NCBI GenBank assembly: GCA_010645155.1
Contig: JAAGOF010000051.1
Coordinates: 511,324 to 575,323, forward strand
DNA from: Tigriopus japonicus
Lineage: Eukaryota; Arthropoda; Copepoda; Harpacticoida; Harpacticidae
DNA length: 64,000 bases
Direction: 5' to 3'
Position numbers and translations under genes: made by a program
The notes under the pieces: generated by a model
What the model was told of the DNA's origin: nothing
Database searches by the model: none
Seen by the model: only the letters and a program-made list of their open reading frames with translations
In this document: piece by piece, positions 12,401 through 22,926 of the stretch
Position numbering within the stretch: position 1 is the stretch's first letter
How the letters are laid out: every line of letters starts with the position of its first letter

Positions 12401-15385
12401 GAAAAATGTACGTACTTACAACCAACTTCAGAGGGAACCTAGATTCAAGTTTCAAATTCAAAAGAAGATTTCGGTCTGAGATTGAACGGCAACTTGTAAG
12501 GAAGTCAGAAAAGAATCCCATTTTCCCACATGGGGACGGATGTCTATATGTCAGGAAAGACTTACATTTTAGTCATGTTCATAAGTCGAATGGAGAAGTA
12601 GAAGTTTTGATTTGCCACGTCTAGGCTCTTGATCTTACAATAGTAACAATGTATGGGCCACCTTCTTGTAGTTCTTCCTCATTTCTTTTGGCACTCGAAT
12701 TTACACGAAAGGAGCTAAATCGAGAGGTTTGTTCTCGCCTCTTTGTGGTTGGTGACTTCAATTTTCCGGTTAGCATGGTTGAGTGGGAGGTCCGGATGGG
12801 TACATTCCCATTTCGAAAACAGCATCACTGTCTTTCGAAAAATTGGAAGAGTTTGCGATCTTGCGTAATCTCTCTCAACACGTTGGTGTTGCAACCAGAG
12901 CACAGAGTGTTCTGGACTTAGTTTTTTCCAATGACCCTGATCTCATCCAGTATGTCCATGTTGCCCCATGTAGCCTTTCAGATCATCACATTCTTGAGAT
13001 AGGGTCGACCATTATTCAAAAGCAAAAGCCGGCGAGCTCTAGAGTTAAACCTGCTCAAAAGGTGGGCGTGGTCAAGTTTAAGTTCAAACATGAACACTGG
13101 CCCCTTATAGTTGAAAGATTAGGCGAGTTGGACTTGATTTCCATTCTAAAGCAGGAACCATCAATAGATAAAGCTATAAATAAGCTTATTTTTCTTTTTG
13201 ACGAGGTTTGTTTGTCCATTGGTATTCCAGATGTAGCGGCAAAAGGTAGGTCATTGTCTGGAATTTCGAAGGTTAGAAAGAAGTTGTTTAAACGGAGTTG
13301 TCAGCTTTCGAATACATTTCGGCGTACTTCAAATCCAGTACTTGTAGCTTGCCTCCAAAATAAATCGACCGTGGTTCAAGCTAAGATTAGGGCCTCCATT
13401 GATTCTGATCAGATGGAAAAGGAAAGTAGAGTGATCCAGGAGGTTAAGACTAATCCAAAGGCGTTTTTCTCGTTTGCAAACACAAAGAGAAAAATGAAGC
13501 ATCCAGTAGGACCTTTTGAGGTCGACGGTAAAACCGTCAATGATAGTGAGGTTATGGCCAATATGCTTGGAGATCAGTTCTCAAGTGTATTTTCAATTCC
13601 AAAAAGGGTAGTCAGAGCAGGCCATGACTGTAACAATTTTGTTGATGAGATTGGCATTGATAGTCAGGATAATCGATTGGAGGATCTGGTAGTCACAGAT
13701 CAAGATGCTTTTGAGGCCATCAAGAGCTTAAAGCTCTTGAGTTCTCCTGGACCTGATGGTGTGACATCTCAGTTTCTGATGAAATGCTCACATATTCTTG
13801 CCCCAGTTTTCTCCTACTTGATGCGTTGCATCTTAGATCAGGGCAAGTTCCCCTCTTCTCTAAAAGTAGCTCATGTCGTTCCAATTTTTAAGGGCGGAGA
13901 TAAGTCACTCCCTAGTAATTATAGGCCCATTTCTCTGACCTCCAACGTTGCAAAGATTTTTGAGAAGATTATGAAGTCCAAGCTTGTAGATTATTTGGAA
14001 GTCCATGATTTAATTCCTTCTGGACAGCATGGGTTTCGAGCTCATTTTAGTACAGTAACCCAATTGGTTGATCATATTGAGCAAATCACTGAAGGGCTCG
14101 AAAGTCACGAGTCAGTTGATGTAGTCCATCTTGACTTTGCCAAGGCCTTTGATAAGGTAGATCATGGTCTTTTGCTCGATCAACTCAAAGAGTTTGGGGT
14201 CCAGGGTAAGGTCCTGACTTGGATTGATAGTTTTATAAGCGAAAAGAAGCAGATAGTTAAAGTTGAAGGGTCTTTTAGCGGCATGTATGATGTCAAGTCA
14301 GGTGTTCCGCAAGGTTCAATTTTAGGTCCGCTCTTGTTTATTCTCTTTATTGCTCCTCTCCAGAAGTTTAGAACAAAAGCCAGTATTTCTTCATATGCTG
14401 ATGACACAAAATTAGTTTGTGGAAGGAATGGGCAGGACTCGAAATGTTTAGTTGAGGACTTGGAGAAGGTCTACTCTTGGGTTGGTCAGAGTAATATGGC
14501 ATTAAACGGGATGAAATTCCGCACAATGACGTATGGGGCGTCAAAATTAGATGTTCCGCTCAAAGACAATGGAGGTTATGATATTGAGCAGGTATCGTCC
14601 ATGAGGGATTTGGGAGTTGTCGTCCAAGATGATGGAAAGTTTGATGAGCATATCCAGTTGAAAGTGGGGAAGGCATTTCAAACATGTGGCTGGATCTATC
14701 GCACTTTCAAGTCCAGAGATAGTATTACGATGCTAACTCTGTACAAGTCGATTGTTCAGCCGCATCTTGAATATGCCTCGCCCATTTGGGCTCCAATGAG
14801 TTCGGCAGGTTTGCAAAAGGTCGAGCAGGTCCAAAGATGTTTTACTAGGAACATCACAGGAATGAGAGAGCTCTCGTATTGGGAGAGGCTCCAAAAGTTA
14901 GGGCTTTTCAGTACTCAGAGAAGGTATGAAAGGTATCTGATATTGTATGTTTTCAAGAGCGTTCATGGGCTCTGTCCTAACCCAGGATTTGAGATCAGTT
15001 GTAGCGATCGTAGAGGTTTTACGTGCGCCCTGAGAGCACCTCCAAATCCTAAGGAATCAAGGCTAGTTCGAACAATAAAGTGCTCCTCTCTTCCTTATCG
15101 GGCTCCTTCATTGTTCAATTTGTTGCCTATTTGCCTTCGTCGGGAATATGTAGGAGCTGATCCTCTAACAGCATTTAAGGCTGGATTGGACAAATTCTTA
15201 ATTACTATTCCTGACCAACCCACTATTCAAGGGTTGTACAGATCTGCCAACAGTAACTCATTGGTAGATCAAATTTCATATAAACGGTAATTATATAAAC
15301 TAAATTAATCATTAACTCTCTTTACAGGGAATCCCATTCCTTGTAGCGGTATTAAAAAATCCGCCCCCCCCCCAAAAAAAAAAAA
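12400..15385 (+). mobile_element. Non-LTR retrotransposon (LINE, Jockey/CR1-like), 5'-truncated and broken
   Basis: The element contains the end of an apurinic-type endonuclease domain, then a reverse transcriptase and a short 3' UTR. The endonuclease part (12406-12780) keeps VVGDFNFP and, after a frame change near 12780, the SDHHIL motif. It also has an in-frame TAG at 12622-12624, so the full second ORF is broken. The 3' UTR runs to about 15360 and ends in GTAGCGGTATTAAAAAATCC followed by C and A homopolymers. Other copies of the family lie at 48493-49477, 26345-26490 and 36271-36340. The clade assignment is by motif style only. Confidence 0.9.
12783..15290 (+). CDS. LINE ORF2 reverse transcriptase, intact 835-codon remainder
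   Basis: Encodes RNA-dependent DNA polymerase for target-primed reverse transcription. The open frame begins inside the endonuclease domain (SDHHIL near residue 66), so the listed start is just the frame limit and not a real initiator. RT blocks in order: SSPGPDGV, VVPIFKGGDKSLPSNYRPIS, HGFRAHFST, VVHLDFAKAFDKVDH, SGVPQGSILGPLLF and the catalytic SSYADDTKLV (about residue 538). The C-terminal region carries the LEYASPIWAP motif usual in arthropod LINEs. No stop interrupts the RT, so decay is recent, but the element as a whole is not autonomous because its 5' part is lost and frameshifted. Confidence 0.85.
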   Translation: MGGPDGYIPISKTASLSFEKLEEFAILRNLSQHVGVATRAQSVLDLVFSNDPDLIQYVHVAPCSLSDHHILEIGSTIIQKQKPASSRVKPAQKVGVVKFKFKHEHWPLIVERLGELDLISILKQEPSIDKAINKLIFLFDEVCLSIGIPDVAAKGRSLSGISKVRKKLFKRSCQLSNTFRRTSNPVLVACLQNKSTVVQAKIRASIDSDQMEKESRVIQEVKTNPKAFFSFANTKRKMKHPVGPFEVDGKTVNDSEVMANMLGDQFSSVFSIPKRVVRAGHDCNNFVDEIGIDSQDNRLEDLVVTDQDAFEAIKSLKLLSSPGPDGVTSQFLMKCSHILAPVFSYLMRCILDQGKFPSSLKVAHVVPIFKGGDKSLPSNYRPISLTSNVAKIFEKIMKSKLVDYLEVHDLIPSGQHGFRAHFSTVTQLVDHIEQITEGLESHESVDVVHLDFAKAFDKVDHGLLLDQLKEFGVQGKVLTWIDSFISEKKQIVKVEGSFSGMYDVKSGVPQGSILGPLLFILFIAPLQKFRTKASISSYADDTKLVCGRNGQDSKCLVEDLEKVYSWVGQSNMALNGMKFRTMTYGASKLDVPLKDNGGYDIEQVSSMRDLGVVVQDDGKFDEHIQLKVGKAFQTCGWIYRTFKSRDSITMLTLYKSIVQPHLEYASPIWAPMSSAGLQKVEQVQRCFTRNITGMRELSYWERLQKLGLFSTQRRYERYLILYVFKSVHGLCPNPGFEISCSDRRGFTCALRAPPNPKESRLVRTIKCSSLPYRAPSLFNLLPICLRREYVGADPLTAFKAGLDKFLITIPDQPTIQGLYRSANSNSLVDQISYKR

Positions 15386-16007
15386 ATGATTTGCTACTTT
15401 TTTAACACTTAACAATTAGTGCCTAAATACTGAAATTTTATATCAAACTCAAATTATTTATTTGGAAACATTGCAGAGAGTCTTCCAGCTTTTGGTTTAT
15501 ACAACATAATGACATAAAAGCGATAAGAAAGGGCATAAAACTGGACTTTTCTTCGTTGCTTTGTACACTAATTCTTGATTTTTTAAATGTGATCGGCCAT
15601 TCCGAACTTTTTGAACGATCTCGTCAATAAAGCATAATATTCAGGACAGCAGAAGTAAAAATAGGGATTAAATGATTGTAAAACCTTGATAAGAGTGTAT
15701 AACATACATGGATCTTATTTTTTTGACACAATAAGCACATGATTGAAAGAATATGTAACTTGATTTTCCAATACAATAAAAAATTCCTCTGATCCTGAAT
15801 GCAGTGAAGTGTCGTAGCGAGTAATCATGCTTATGGAGAGATTCCAAAATAATGCCCCCAAAACCCATCCACATTAATGTGCCTGGGGGACTGCAGCTCT
15901 GTGATCGTTTATTTGTGGGCCCCTGTAACACCAGTTTCTGTTTAGTGGGCCCCTCATTAACGAAATCAAATTTTGTGGGCTTTGACCCAAAAGCTGTTGC
16001 CGACCCC
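15386..16007. other. AT-rich DNA with one hAT-like end
   Basis: No gene recognised. At the right edge, 15985-16008 read on the minus strand begins CAGGGGTCGGCAACAGC, which looks like a hAT (Charlie-type) terminal inverted repeat. The GTGGGCCC motifs at 15916-15956 also fit such an element. I could not find the opposite end or a matching 8-bp duplication of the adjacent ATGTAAAG. Confidence 0.4.
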
Positions 16008-16070
16008 TGATGTAAAGCCTCCACTGAAGTCCAGAGTCCGTATTCTGAGTTATTACTCATAAAGGCAGCT

Positions 16071-16170
16071 GAGGCTAGTTTTTAAAGACGCAAAGATCGA
16101 TCTTAAGATCGTACTTTAGTACTGTAAGTTCGATCTTGAGATCGATCTTTGCGCTTAAAAAACTAGCCTC
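16071..16170. repeat. 100-bp near-perfect palindrome
   Basis: Arms of about 40 bp from GAGGCTAGTTTTTAAAG to its complement ending AACTAGCCTC, with internal GCAAAGATCGATCT / AGATCGATCTTTGC and a loop of about 19 bp around TACTTTAGTACTG. A weaker outer pairing (GGCAG / CTGCC) extends it. Likely a tiny foldback element or a cruciform-prone site. No coding role. Confidence 0.8.
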
Positions 16171-16447
16171 TGTACTTTAACTGCCTCGTCTTCCTTTATG
16201 TCACATTCAAGATCAAACTAGGAATGAAATATCCTGTCTTTTTTCTTTGGAGTCGCTTCTTCAAGTTGAGGATTATAAGTTGAATTTGAAAATCTTTGAA
16301 TATTGCACTTTAAAAATGATCATGAGGATATCCAAGATTTATGCTTAAAGTGGTTTTTCATTCATTGCCCATAGTAAGTTCAAGTTTAAAGTACAAGCCC
16401 AGTTCTCTAACTGTCTGTCTTTGCCATGTCTACCCAATTCCAAGAAC

Positions 16448-16880
16448 CACTGAATTTCACTGGACTGGGAGGCTAACAAAAAAAAAAAATCATGATTTCC
16501 AGTAGGAACAGTTCAATTACGTTCTTCTGCAAGTTAGACCTTGCCTATGTTTATAAGAATACGTATTTCAATTTTCAGCTCAATCGAACCACGGAGTCAA
16601 AAGTTATGCTCACTCAAATTTCAGTGCAAATCCTACCGAGAATGAGTGCATTAGCCCTTTTCTGGTAAATGTTTTACCACAAAAGGGCGAACTCATTCAT
16701 TCTCTGCTCTCTTCAGCACATAAGTTTGAGAAGGCATAACTTTTCACTCCGTCATACGATTTAGCTGAAAATTAAAATACGTCGTCTACTGAATTCAAGC
16801 CAGGTCTCGTTTGCAGAAGAACGCAATTGAATTTATCCTTCTGGAAATCATAATTCTCACTGTTGGCCTCCCACTCCAGA
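16448..16880. mobile_element. Foldback MITE, copy 2
   Basis: Same family as 9979-10410, readily aligned along its length. It starts CACTGAATTTCACTGGACTG and ends GGCCTCCCACTCCAG. The arms pair through ATCATGATTTCCAGTAGGAA / TTCTGGAAATCATAATT and ACGTTCTTCTGCAA / TTGCAGAAGAACG. An A12 run sits just inside the left end. No open frame. Confidence 0.75.
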
Positions 16881-18600
16881 AATTTAACGCTTCTTGATTA
16901 TTCATAGCCTGAATTACAATAGGTTATAGCATGTATACCTGAGCCCGTATTCTTCATTCAAAATTTGACTACGACTTCAAGCTCTACTACAAGCGCAAAT
17001 GTTGGACGTGATCAGGATCGAACGGAAAATCATTTGACAAAAATTGTTGTGCTTGAATTCAATTATCTTTAATTTGATGTATTTACATTCGAAACAAATA
17101 CACTAAATACCGACATTATGAAAGTGAGGAGAGGAGGATTCTCCTTTTCATGCTGCAATCTGGAAGATGGGTTGAAGCATGGAAAACCAAAAGCTGCGTA
17201 TTTCTTCTACTTCCACGTGGTTGAACACGGTGGTTAATTTGCTCTAAAAAAGTATGTCCTCAAATTTAAAAAAGAGACTAATTTTTCCATCAAATTGCAT
17301 CAAATTATGACAAGGTATACTCCGGTGATGTGTTAAAATAATTGCTAAACTTACTAATGCATTTTAGTTGTCACAAAATGATTGCTTTTCGTTTCACTAT
17401 AATGTGCTTTCAATTAAAAACTTACATTCTAACATTTTTTGAAATTTTCAAAATTAAGTTTCTTTAATAGGTTTCTAAGTGCATAACTGACTTTGAAACA
17501 TAGAAAATCAGGTTGGTCCTCTTTTTCCGGGGTCAGAAACATATCTCTGGGTTTGGCAATTTCCATACCAACTTGATATAAATTTTCCAGTACCGTTAAA
17601 AGAAATTAATTTGCTCTGTGACGCTGCAAAAACATTATTTTGTTTGGCAATTTCTTTAACAAACAATGGGAGCATTCTAGGGGGTTATTTGGTCCGATTT
17701 GGAACTTAGAAGTAGTGATCGTTTGGGTGTTTAATAACTTTAGAGCGGATCAAATGACCGACAATCAAAATAGAGCAGTTTTTTGATCGCCATATGAAAT
17801 TAGCGCGGAAATCAGAAGAGAGAAAATCAAAAGAGAGCCAATACGTTTGATCGAACATAAAATTTCCACCGATATTAATCAGCGCAATCAAATTTAGAAA
17901 TGCTAGTTTCAAATTAGAAAGAATTACATATTTGCGATTGGAACAAAAAGCAAGATATGTCCGGAATCTTCACCATAACCCAAAAGGGTAGAAAAAAAGT
18001 TGTTCTTTTAAGGCTTTATAAAGTTTTTTTTGTCAGAATTTTATCACACTTGTCTTGCAAAGATGTTCTTGATAAGCTCTCTTTGGAAATGATTCAATTT
18101 CATACAGAAAAAAAAATCGGTTTCAAGAAGTGAAGGTAGGGCATTCAGTAAATCAGCAGTCAGTAGTCGGGGGGAATTATTCCTGTGAAAAATATTTTCT
18201 TTAAGATGAACACCATGACTTACTGTACAGCTATCGCTAGCTTTAAAGGGAAAAATCCAATTGAATATTTGTAAGAAGAACTCAAACACCAGTAGATCAA
18301 TGAGTGTGTGAACGAGACATGTGACAAATAATGATAGGTAAATAAAAGGGTTGAAATGACATTGAGAGGATAAAATCATATAAGTAAATGGTGCTAGTAA
18401 AAGTTTATCGTTATCTTACACTCTCAGTCATTAAAATATTTAGCATTCGCATCACATTTACTCTAATATTTTTGTCGGTCAATCGTACTGGCGCTCTTTT
18501 TATTTTCTCTCTCTTTCGATTTTTGCGCTCATTTGACTACGCGTTCAAAAAACCGTTCTATTTTGATTGTCGGTCATTTGATCCACTCTAATTTGATGTA
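16881..18600. other. AT-rich intergenic DNA; one weak LINE-like open frame
   Basis: A minus-strand open frame at 18044-18379 (111 codons) ends with LLNALPSLLETD, faintly like the WNSLPxxLVxAPSLNxF end of LINE ORF2 proteins. This is too weak to call. Nothing else is supported here. Confidence 0.3.
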
Positions 18601-18629
18601 GCACCGATAAATTGTTGTGTTGTATTATT

Positions 18630-18653
18630 ATTTATTTTATATTATTTTATTAT

Positions 18654-18696
<43 letters not shown>

Positions 18697-18710
18697 TAAT
18701 AAAATTTAGC
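18630..18710. repeat. (ATT)n microsatellite
   Basis: Imperfect then perfect TTA/ATT trinucleotide repeats, with about ten uninterrupted units between 18660 and 18695. Confidence 0.9.
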
Positions 18711-19292
18711 TTCAATGCATCAATGCAAAGGAACCCCGGTAAGATTTTTTATATATTTTAGAAAATATGGGTGTTGTGTTAGTGTTCTGAAGGGATTTTA
18801 TGTTTTTTTGTTATTGAGGTAATATAAAATGTCCACAAAAAATCTTCAATATTCTTACTTGACATTGTAAAATGTCATTAAAAGTCTAGGTATGTATGCA
18901 AACAGTCGAACAAAAAATTGATTCACCTGGTGAAGCAAGTTTTGATGCTAAATGGTTGAAGTATGACTTAGAGACCTAGGTAAGGTCTGAGAATCTGTAC
19001 GATAATACTAGTTGGAGAATTTGTATCCAGGCGTTGAGTTTAAGACGGCAGAGCAAGTATACCTGGACAAAGGCAAACCTGCTCAAGGAAATCATTGAAC
19101 CAAAATTCGTCCATTACAGTTGACATCGATATGAGTTGTGACACTCGGATCAGATCCTGAATATGTGGAACTAGTGGTCGTAAAGCTTGGATCTAGTGGA
19201 TTGTTGGGCCTGTTTCACGCCAATTCCGTGACCGAATTTTTCCTTAGATTGTAGCTGAAAAGTGCTTAAAAGTGTTTCCATAAAGGTTTGAG
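18711..19292. other. Upstream region of the fucosyltransferase-like gene
   Basis: No open frame of note. It contains pyrimidine-rich TTTTTCCTTAG (about 19236-19247), which could be a 5' UTR splice acceptor shortly before the start codon at 19293. This is not demonstrable from sequence alone. Confidence 0.3.
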
Positions 19293-20449
19293 ATGATGTC
19301 CAAAACAATATCCTCTGCCAATTTTCGGGCTTCGTATGCCATCCTTATCCTAATGGGGCTTTTGATATTGACCCTTTGGTGGCATGTGGATCAAAGTTCT
19401 TCTACCCAAAACATATGGGCTCCCCAACCCTTCCCTGGATATCAAAACAAAGTAGCACCTCGAAGTCCCAAGGAGATGGTTACTTTTGAACCAAATCCTA
19501 AATGTTCCCACGTGCTTACTCTGTTACCTGGAGGTCGGTGGGCAAATTTAGTCATGGAATATGGCTCGTTGTACGGCTTGATCAAAGACCACAAAGCATT
19601 TGGTATCAAGCCAGTTCTAAATGATGAGATGAAGACGAAATTGAAAGCAATGTTTCCAAATTTAAGCATCCCCTCGTTTTCGGAAATGGGATGCAGTGAC
19701 AAAAATTTACCATTTGTGACAACAGAACAAGTAATGGGTGGGCTCCTCAAGGGGAAGTGGAATAATTCAATTATCTCTCTACCAAAATATTGGTTGCGTG
19801 AGAAATATCTGGAAGGTGCCATTGACGATCTGAAACACAAGGATTTCCAATTCAATTCCACCTATGTCGAATGTGTTCAGAAAAAACTCTACGATGTTAA
19901 AGAACACTTCCTTCAAAACCGTCCTGAGTTGGATCAAGCTCAAGTCATTTATGTGGGTCTGCATGTAAGAAGAACGGATTACCCGCGTTATCTCAAGTTC
20001 CACAACGGGACACCTGTGACGGAAAAGTACTTTTACAAGGCAATGAATATGTTCAGAGATAAATTTGGACCTTCTGTTATTTTTGTGTCAGCCACAGACG
20101 ATCCGAAATGGGTCATTAGAAAATTTTCAAAATTTTCAGATGTTTATTTTAGTTCCAATATGGACACTTGTGGTATTGATGCTGTTCACTTTGATTTTAC
20201 ATTGCTCTCTCATTGCAACCATTCAATCTACAGGTATGTTAAAATATTTAACTGAAAAAATCAGTCCAAAAATGTTCATGTTTTCTTTTAAGCTATGGTA
20301 CATACGGATTTATGACATCGGTCTTGGCTGGAGGTCATGTCATCGCATCTCATTCCTTCACTGTGGATCAATTCCTTGCTAAATCATTTACCACATACGA
20401 AAAGGGTCAAAATTGGACCCTCATTAAGGACCCAACGTCCAAGAGCTGA
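19293..20449 (+). CDS. Galactoside alpha-1,2-fucosyltransferase-like (GT11), two exons
   Basis: Predicted Golgi type II enzyme adding L-fucose in alpha-1,2 linkage from GDP-fucose. Exon 1 is 19293-20233 and exon 2 is 20293-20449, with a 59-bp GT-AG intron; the join gives 365 residues. A short cytoplasmic tail precedes a membrane anchor (about residues 11-30, YAILILMGLLILTLWW). The family's donor-binding motif appears as VGLHVRRTDYPRY (about residue 222). The second motif crosses the splice and reads YSYGTYGFMTSVLAGG, like the S-x-G-T-F-G-F-W block of GT11. Two adjacent ATGs compete for initiation; the first is used here. The length is typical of FUT1/FUT2 and the nematode homologs. Acceptor specificity is not predictable. 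Confidence 0.88.
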
Positions 20450-21004
20450 GACTGTTCAAATTTACAATTTCTTGAAGGACCAAGTTCAAAATGGACTAAA
20501 ATCGAAACTTGAAACATCAACCGAATTTTCAAAATTTCTAAATATTACCGAACTTGGAGTGTCATTTAGATTGCATTTTCAAAAAACTTCAACACTAAAA
20601 ATAAACTGAATCGTTTTCTTTCTCAACATGATGCATTCGAAACACCGTGCTGGAGTTTTGCAAACAAAGTTGAAGCATTACTTCCAAACTAGAAAATTCG
20701 CTTGAAAACGTACGACCAGCGCTTTGCATGATCGCAGAATTCCGTGGCTGCCAAGGTGGTTGAGCGGCTTCTTTGAAAGCCGAATTGAAACTCAGGAAGG
20801 AGATTCCTGTCCTCGGCCAATCCGGAGAACCGGGCAGCTTTTCAAAATTATTGACGTAAATATGCAGACTGGCAACGTATATTTTCATTTAACACATTAA
20901 CAACCGGGGTTTGAAATAAACAAGATAAATCCTTTTTTAGACTGGGATCAAGTAAAACAAAAAAGTAAAATTGAACTAAAAATACATGTTAACACAACAA
21001 ATAA
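20450..21004. other. Convergent intergenic region
   Basis: Lies between the 3' ends of the fucosyltransferase-like gene and MANEA. AT-rich, with no recognised gene. An AATAAA-like ATAAAC occurs soon after the first stop (about 20601), but no poly(A) signal is certain. Confidence 0.3.
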
Positions 21005-22522
21005 TTAGGACTCTTTTCGTAGTTTCAAGTAGGATTCAATATGACGACGTGTCTCTGACAGGTAAAAATTTGAGGGATGGGGATCATAGCTGCAATATTC
21101 GAACCTGCCATCTTTGGTCTTTTTGGCGATAGCATTTTCAATTTGTGTCCCCTCATGCCATTCATTGAACGACGTTATAGACACCATTTTGGGAATAAAC
21201 CGAAGCAAGGTTCGCCACCCTAGGGCATAATACTCTCCATTTCTTCGGTCTCTGGTAGTTTGTCCATTCCACGGTCGAATGCGGGTATCGACGTAGCCAG
21301 GCCCAACCGACGGAATGAACAAAAGCGAGTTCTTTTGAGCAAAGTCGTGCAGGTTCTTCCAATTCTTGAATGAAGAACCGAACGAGAAACCATTGGCGGC
21401 AAAATACGTGTAGAAACCATCAAATTTGCCTCGCTTGATTTCACCTCTGTGTTGTAATTCAACGATTAGTCCAATGAAGAGGGCATCTAACTCCGTATCT
21501 CGTACGGACAAGTCCCCTTTTCGACTAAAAAGCCTTTGCCACTCGGAAGACGGAATTCGATATGAGTCATAGATGTAGAACATTGGTAACTCACGGAAAC
21601 CCACCTTCCGTTTATAAAACGCTGGATGATCCCAATACTGATCTCGAACATACTGAATGAATTGACGGAAGTTTGTGACATTTAAGTTATTGTAAGGCTC
21701 AATATGGAGGCACACTTTGAGCCCCTGCAATTGAGCCGCTTCGAGTAAGATTGGAATGAGTGAATCCGAGGGTTTCCCGTTCTCATCGGCTAATCCAGGT
21801 GGATACCAAGACACGGAAAGCACTCCCGCTCCCGAGGATTTGATTTGTTTCATATGCTCGGCAATAACCTTTGGATCATATGAACTATAAGGCCCTAATT
21901 CGGGATAGAAATTTGCTCCCACGTCGTCGTTCTCCGGCTCATGATGTCCCGTGGGATACTGTTTTTGATCTTGCTTGTTCCAATTAGGTAAATAAGCATG
22001 ATTCCAATGAGAATAGTTTCCATCAATGACGGGATTCGTATACCACCCATAATAGAACACGTGAACATCATCGGATACAACTTGTTCTAAGTTCTCCAAA
22101 TTGGAATCCATCCGCAAAGATTGAACTATCCCATCTTTAGCCAATTTCTCATACGGTTGTCTCTGACGTCCATTGTCCCTTTTTCCAACAATCCGATGAT
22201 TTTGCCCTGATAATTCCATAGGAATGGGTGAATGGTTCTTGCGAAAAAGCAATTTATCTTGATTATCCGGATAAAACTGGACAATGGGGCGTTTTTGCCG
22301 CATCACCCCATCTTTGTCCAAAGTCACCACGGCTCGAGCGCGATTGCGAGATAAAGTTGGAACGAGATAAGATGACAAATTGGACGTGTTCAAGAACAAG
22401 AACACGAATCCCACGCCTGTGGTGAGCAATGCCAAAAGCGTGACAATCACCACCATCCGTTTGAGTCGATGTAGGCACCAACGCCCTACGCGACCCCAAA
22501 TCCTCGAACTCACCCCATTCAT
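21005..22522 (-). CDS. MANEA: Glycoprotein endo-alpha-1,2-mannosidase (GH99)
   Basis: Golgi hydrolase that trims glucose-substituted mannose from N-glycans, bypassing the ER glucosidases. Single exon of 505 residues. A cytoplasmic basic start (RLKR) precedes a signal anchor (about residues 24-46, VIVTLLALLTTGVGFVFLFL) and a stem region. The catalytic domain begins with HVFYYGWYTNP (about residue 155). GH99 landmarks in order: VLSVSWYPPG, CLHIEPYNN, FDGFYTYFAANGF and SFNEWHEGTQIE (from residue 451). The last contains the glutamates established as catalytic in the family. Length and domain order match vertebrate MANEA. It starts 404 bp from PSMA3 on the opposite strand, so the two may share a promoter region. 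Confidence 0.95.
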   Translation of the reverse strand: MNGVSSRIWGRVGRWCLHRLKRMVVIVTLLALLTTGVGFVFLFLNTSNLSSYLVPTLSRNRARAVVTLDKDGVMRQKRPIVQFYPDNQDKLLFRKNHSPIPMELSGQNHRIVGKRDNGRQRQPYEKLAKDGIVQSLRMDSNLENLEQVVSDDVHVFYYGWYTNPVIDGNYSHWNHAYLPNWNKQDQKQYPTGHHEPENDDVGANFYPELGPYSSYDPKVIAEHMKQIKSSGAGVLSVSWYPPGLADENGKPSDSLIPILLEAAQLQGLKVCLHIEPYNNLNVTNFRQFIQYVRDQYWDHPAFYKRKVGFRELPMFYIYDSYRIPSSEWQRLFSRKGDLSVRDTELDALFIGLIVELQHRGEIKRGKFDGFYTYFAANGFSFGSSFKNWKNLHDFAQKNSLLFIPSVGPGYVDTRIRPWNGQTTRDRRNGEYYALGWRTLLRFIPKMVSITSFNEWHEGTQIENAIAKKTKDGRFEYCSYDPHPSNFYLSETRRHIESYLKLRKES

Positions 22523-22926
22523 ATCCCCTCAAATCCAATCCATGGCCATGAAACCAACGAGGTTTCGGGATTATAGGAACAACCAACTGATATCAAATCT
22601 TGGGAGCCTGAATATGGAATCGTAAATTCAACCGGCCTTGATCTTTCAGTTGAATAAGTATTATAATGTTACATTAACAACATCTAATGAGTTTCTTAGA
22701 CCTATATGTAACTTTTCATGAGAATAAAAGCGGTTTTAGTCATTTTGATTAAGATATGGAACGTTCCTTTCGCAGAATAATTTTGTTGGCTTCCCTGAAA
22801 TGTCTATTTATCGATGAGAGCGCCTCTTTCGGTGATCAATTTCGCTTACTCACTTTCCAAGTCTCATTGATAGATAAAGGAAGACTCTGAAGTGATCGCT
22901 CAACCGGCAAGTTCATTTTCCCCATC
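22523..22926. promoter_or_regulatory. Candidate bidirectional promoter between MANEA and PSMA3
   Basis: The start codons of the two divergent genes are 404 bp apart with no other gene between. AT-rich, with no obvious TATA box in the expected place for either gene. The assignment rests on geometry alone. Confidence 0.35.

Noticed and set aside
18044..18379. Minus-strand frame with a faint LINE ORF2 C-terminus look
   Set aside because: The match rests on one LNALP-type motif. Nothing upstream encodes reverse transcriptase.
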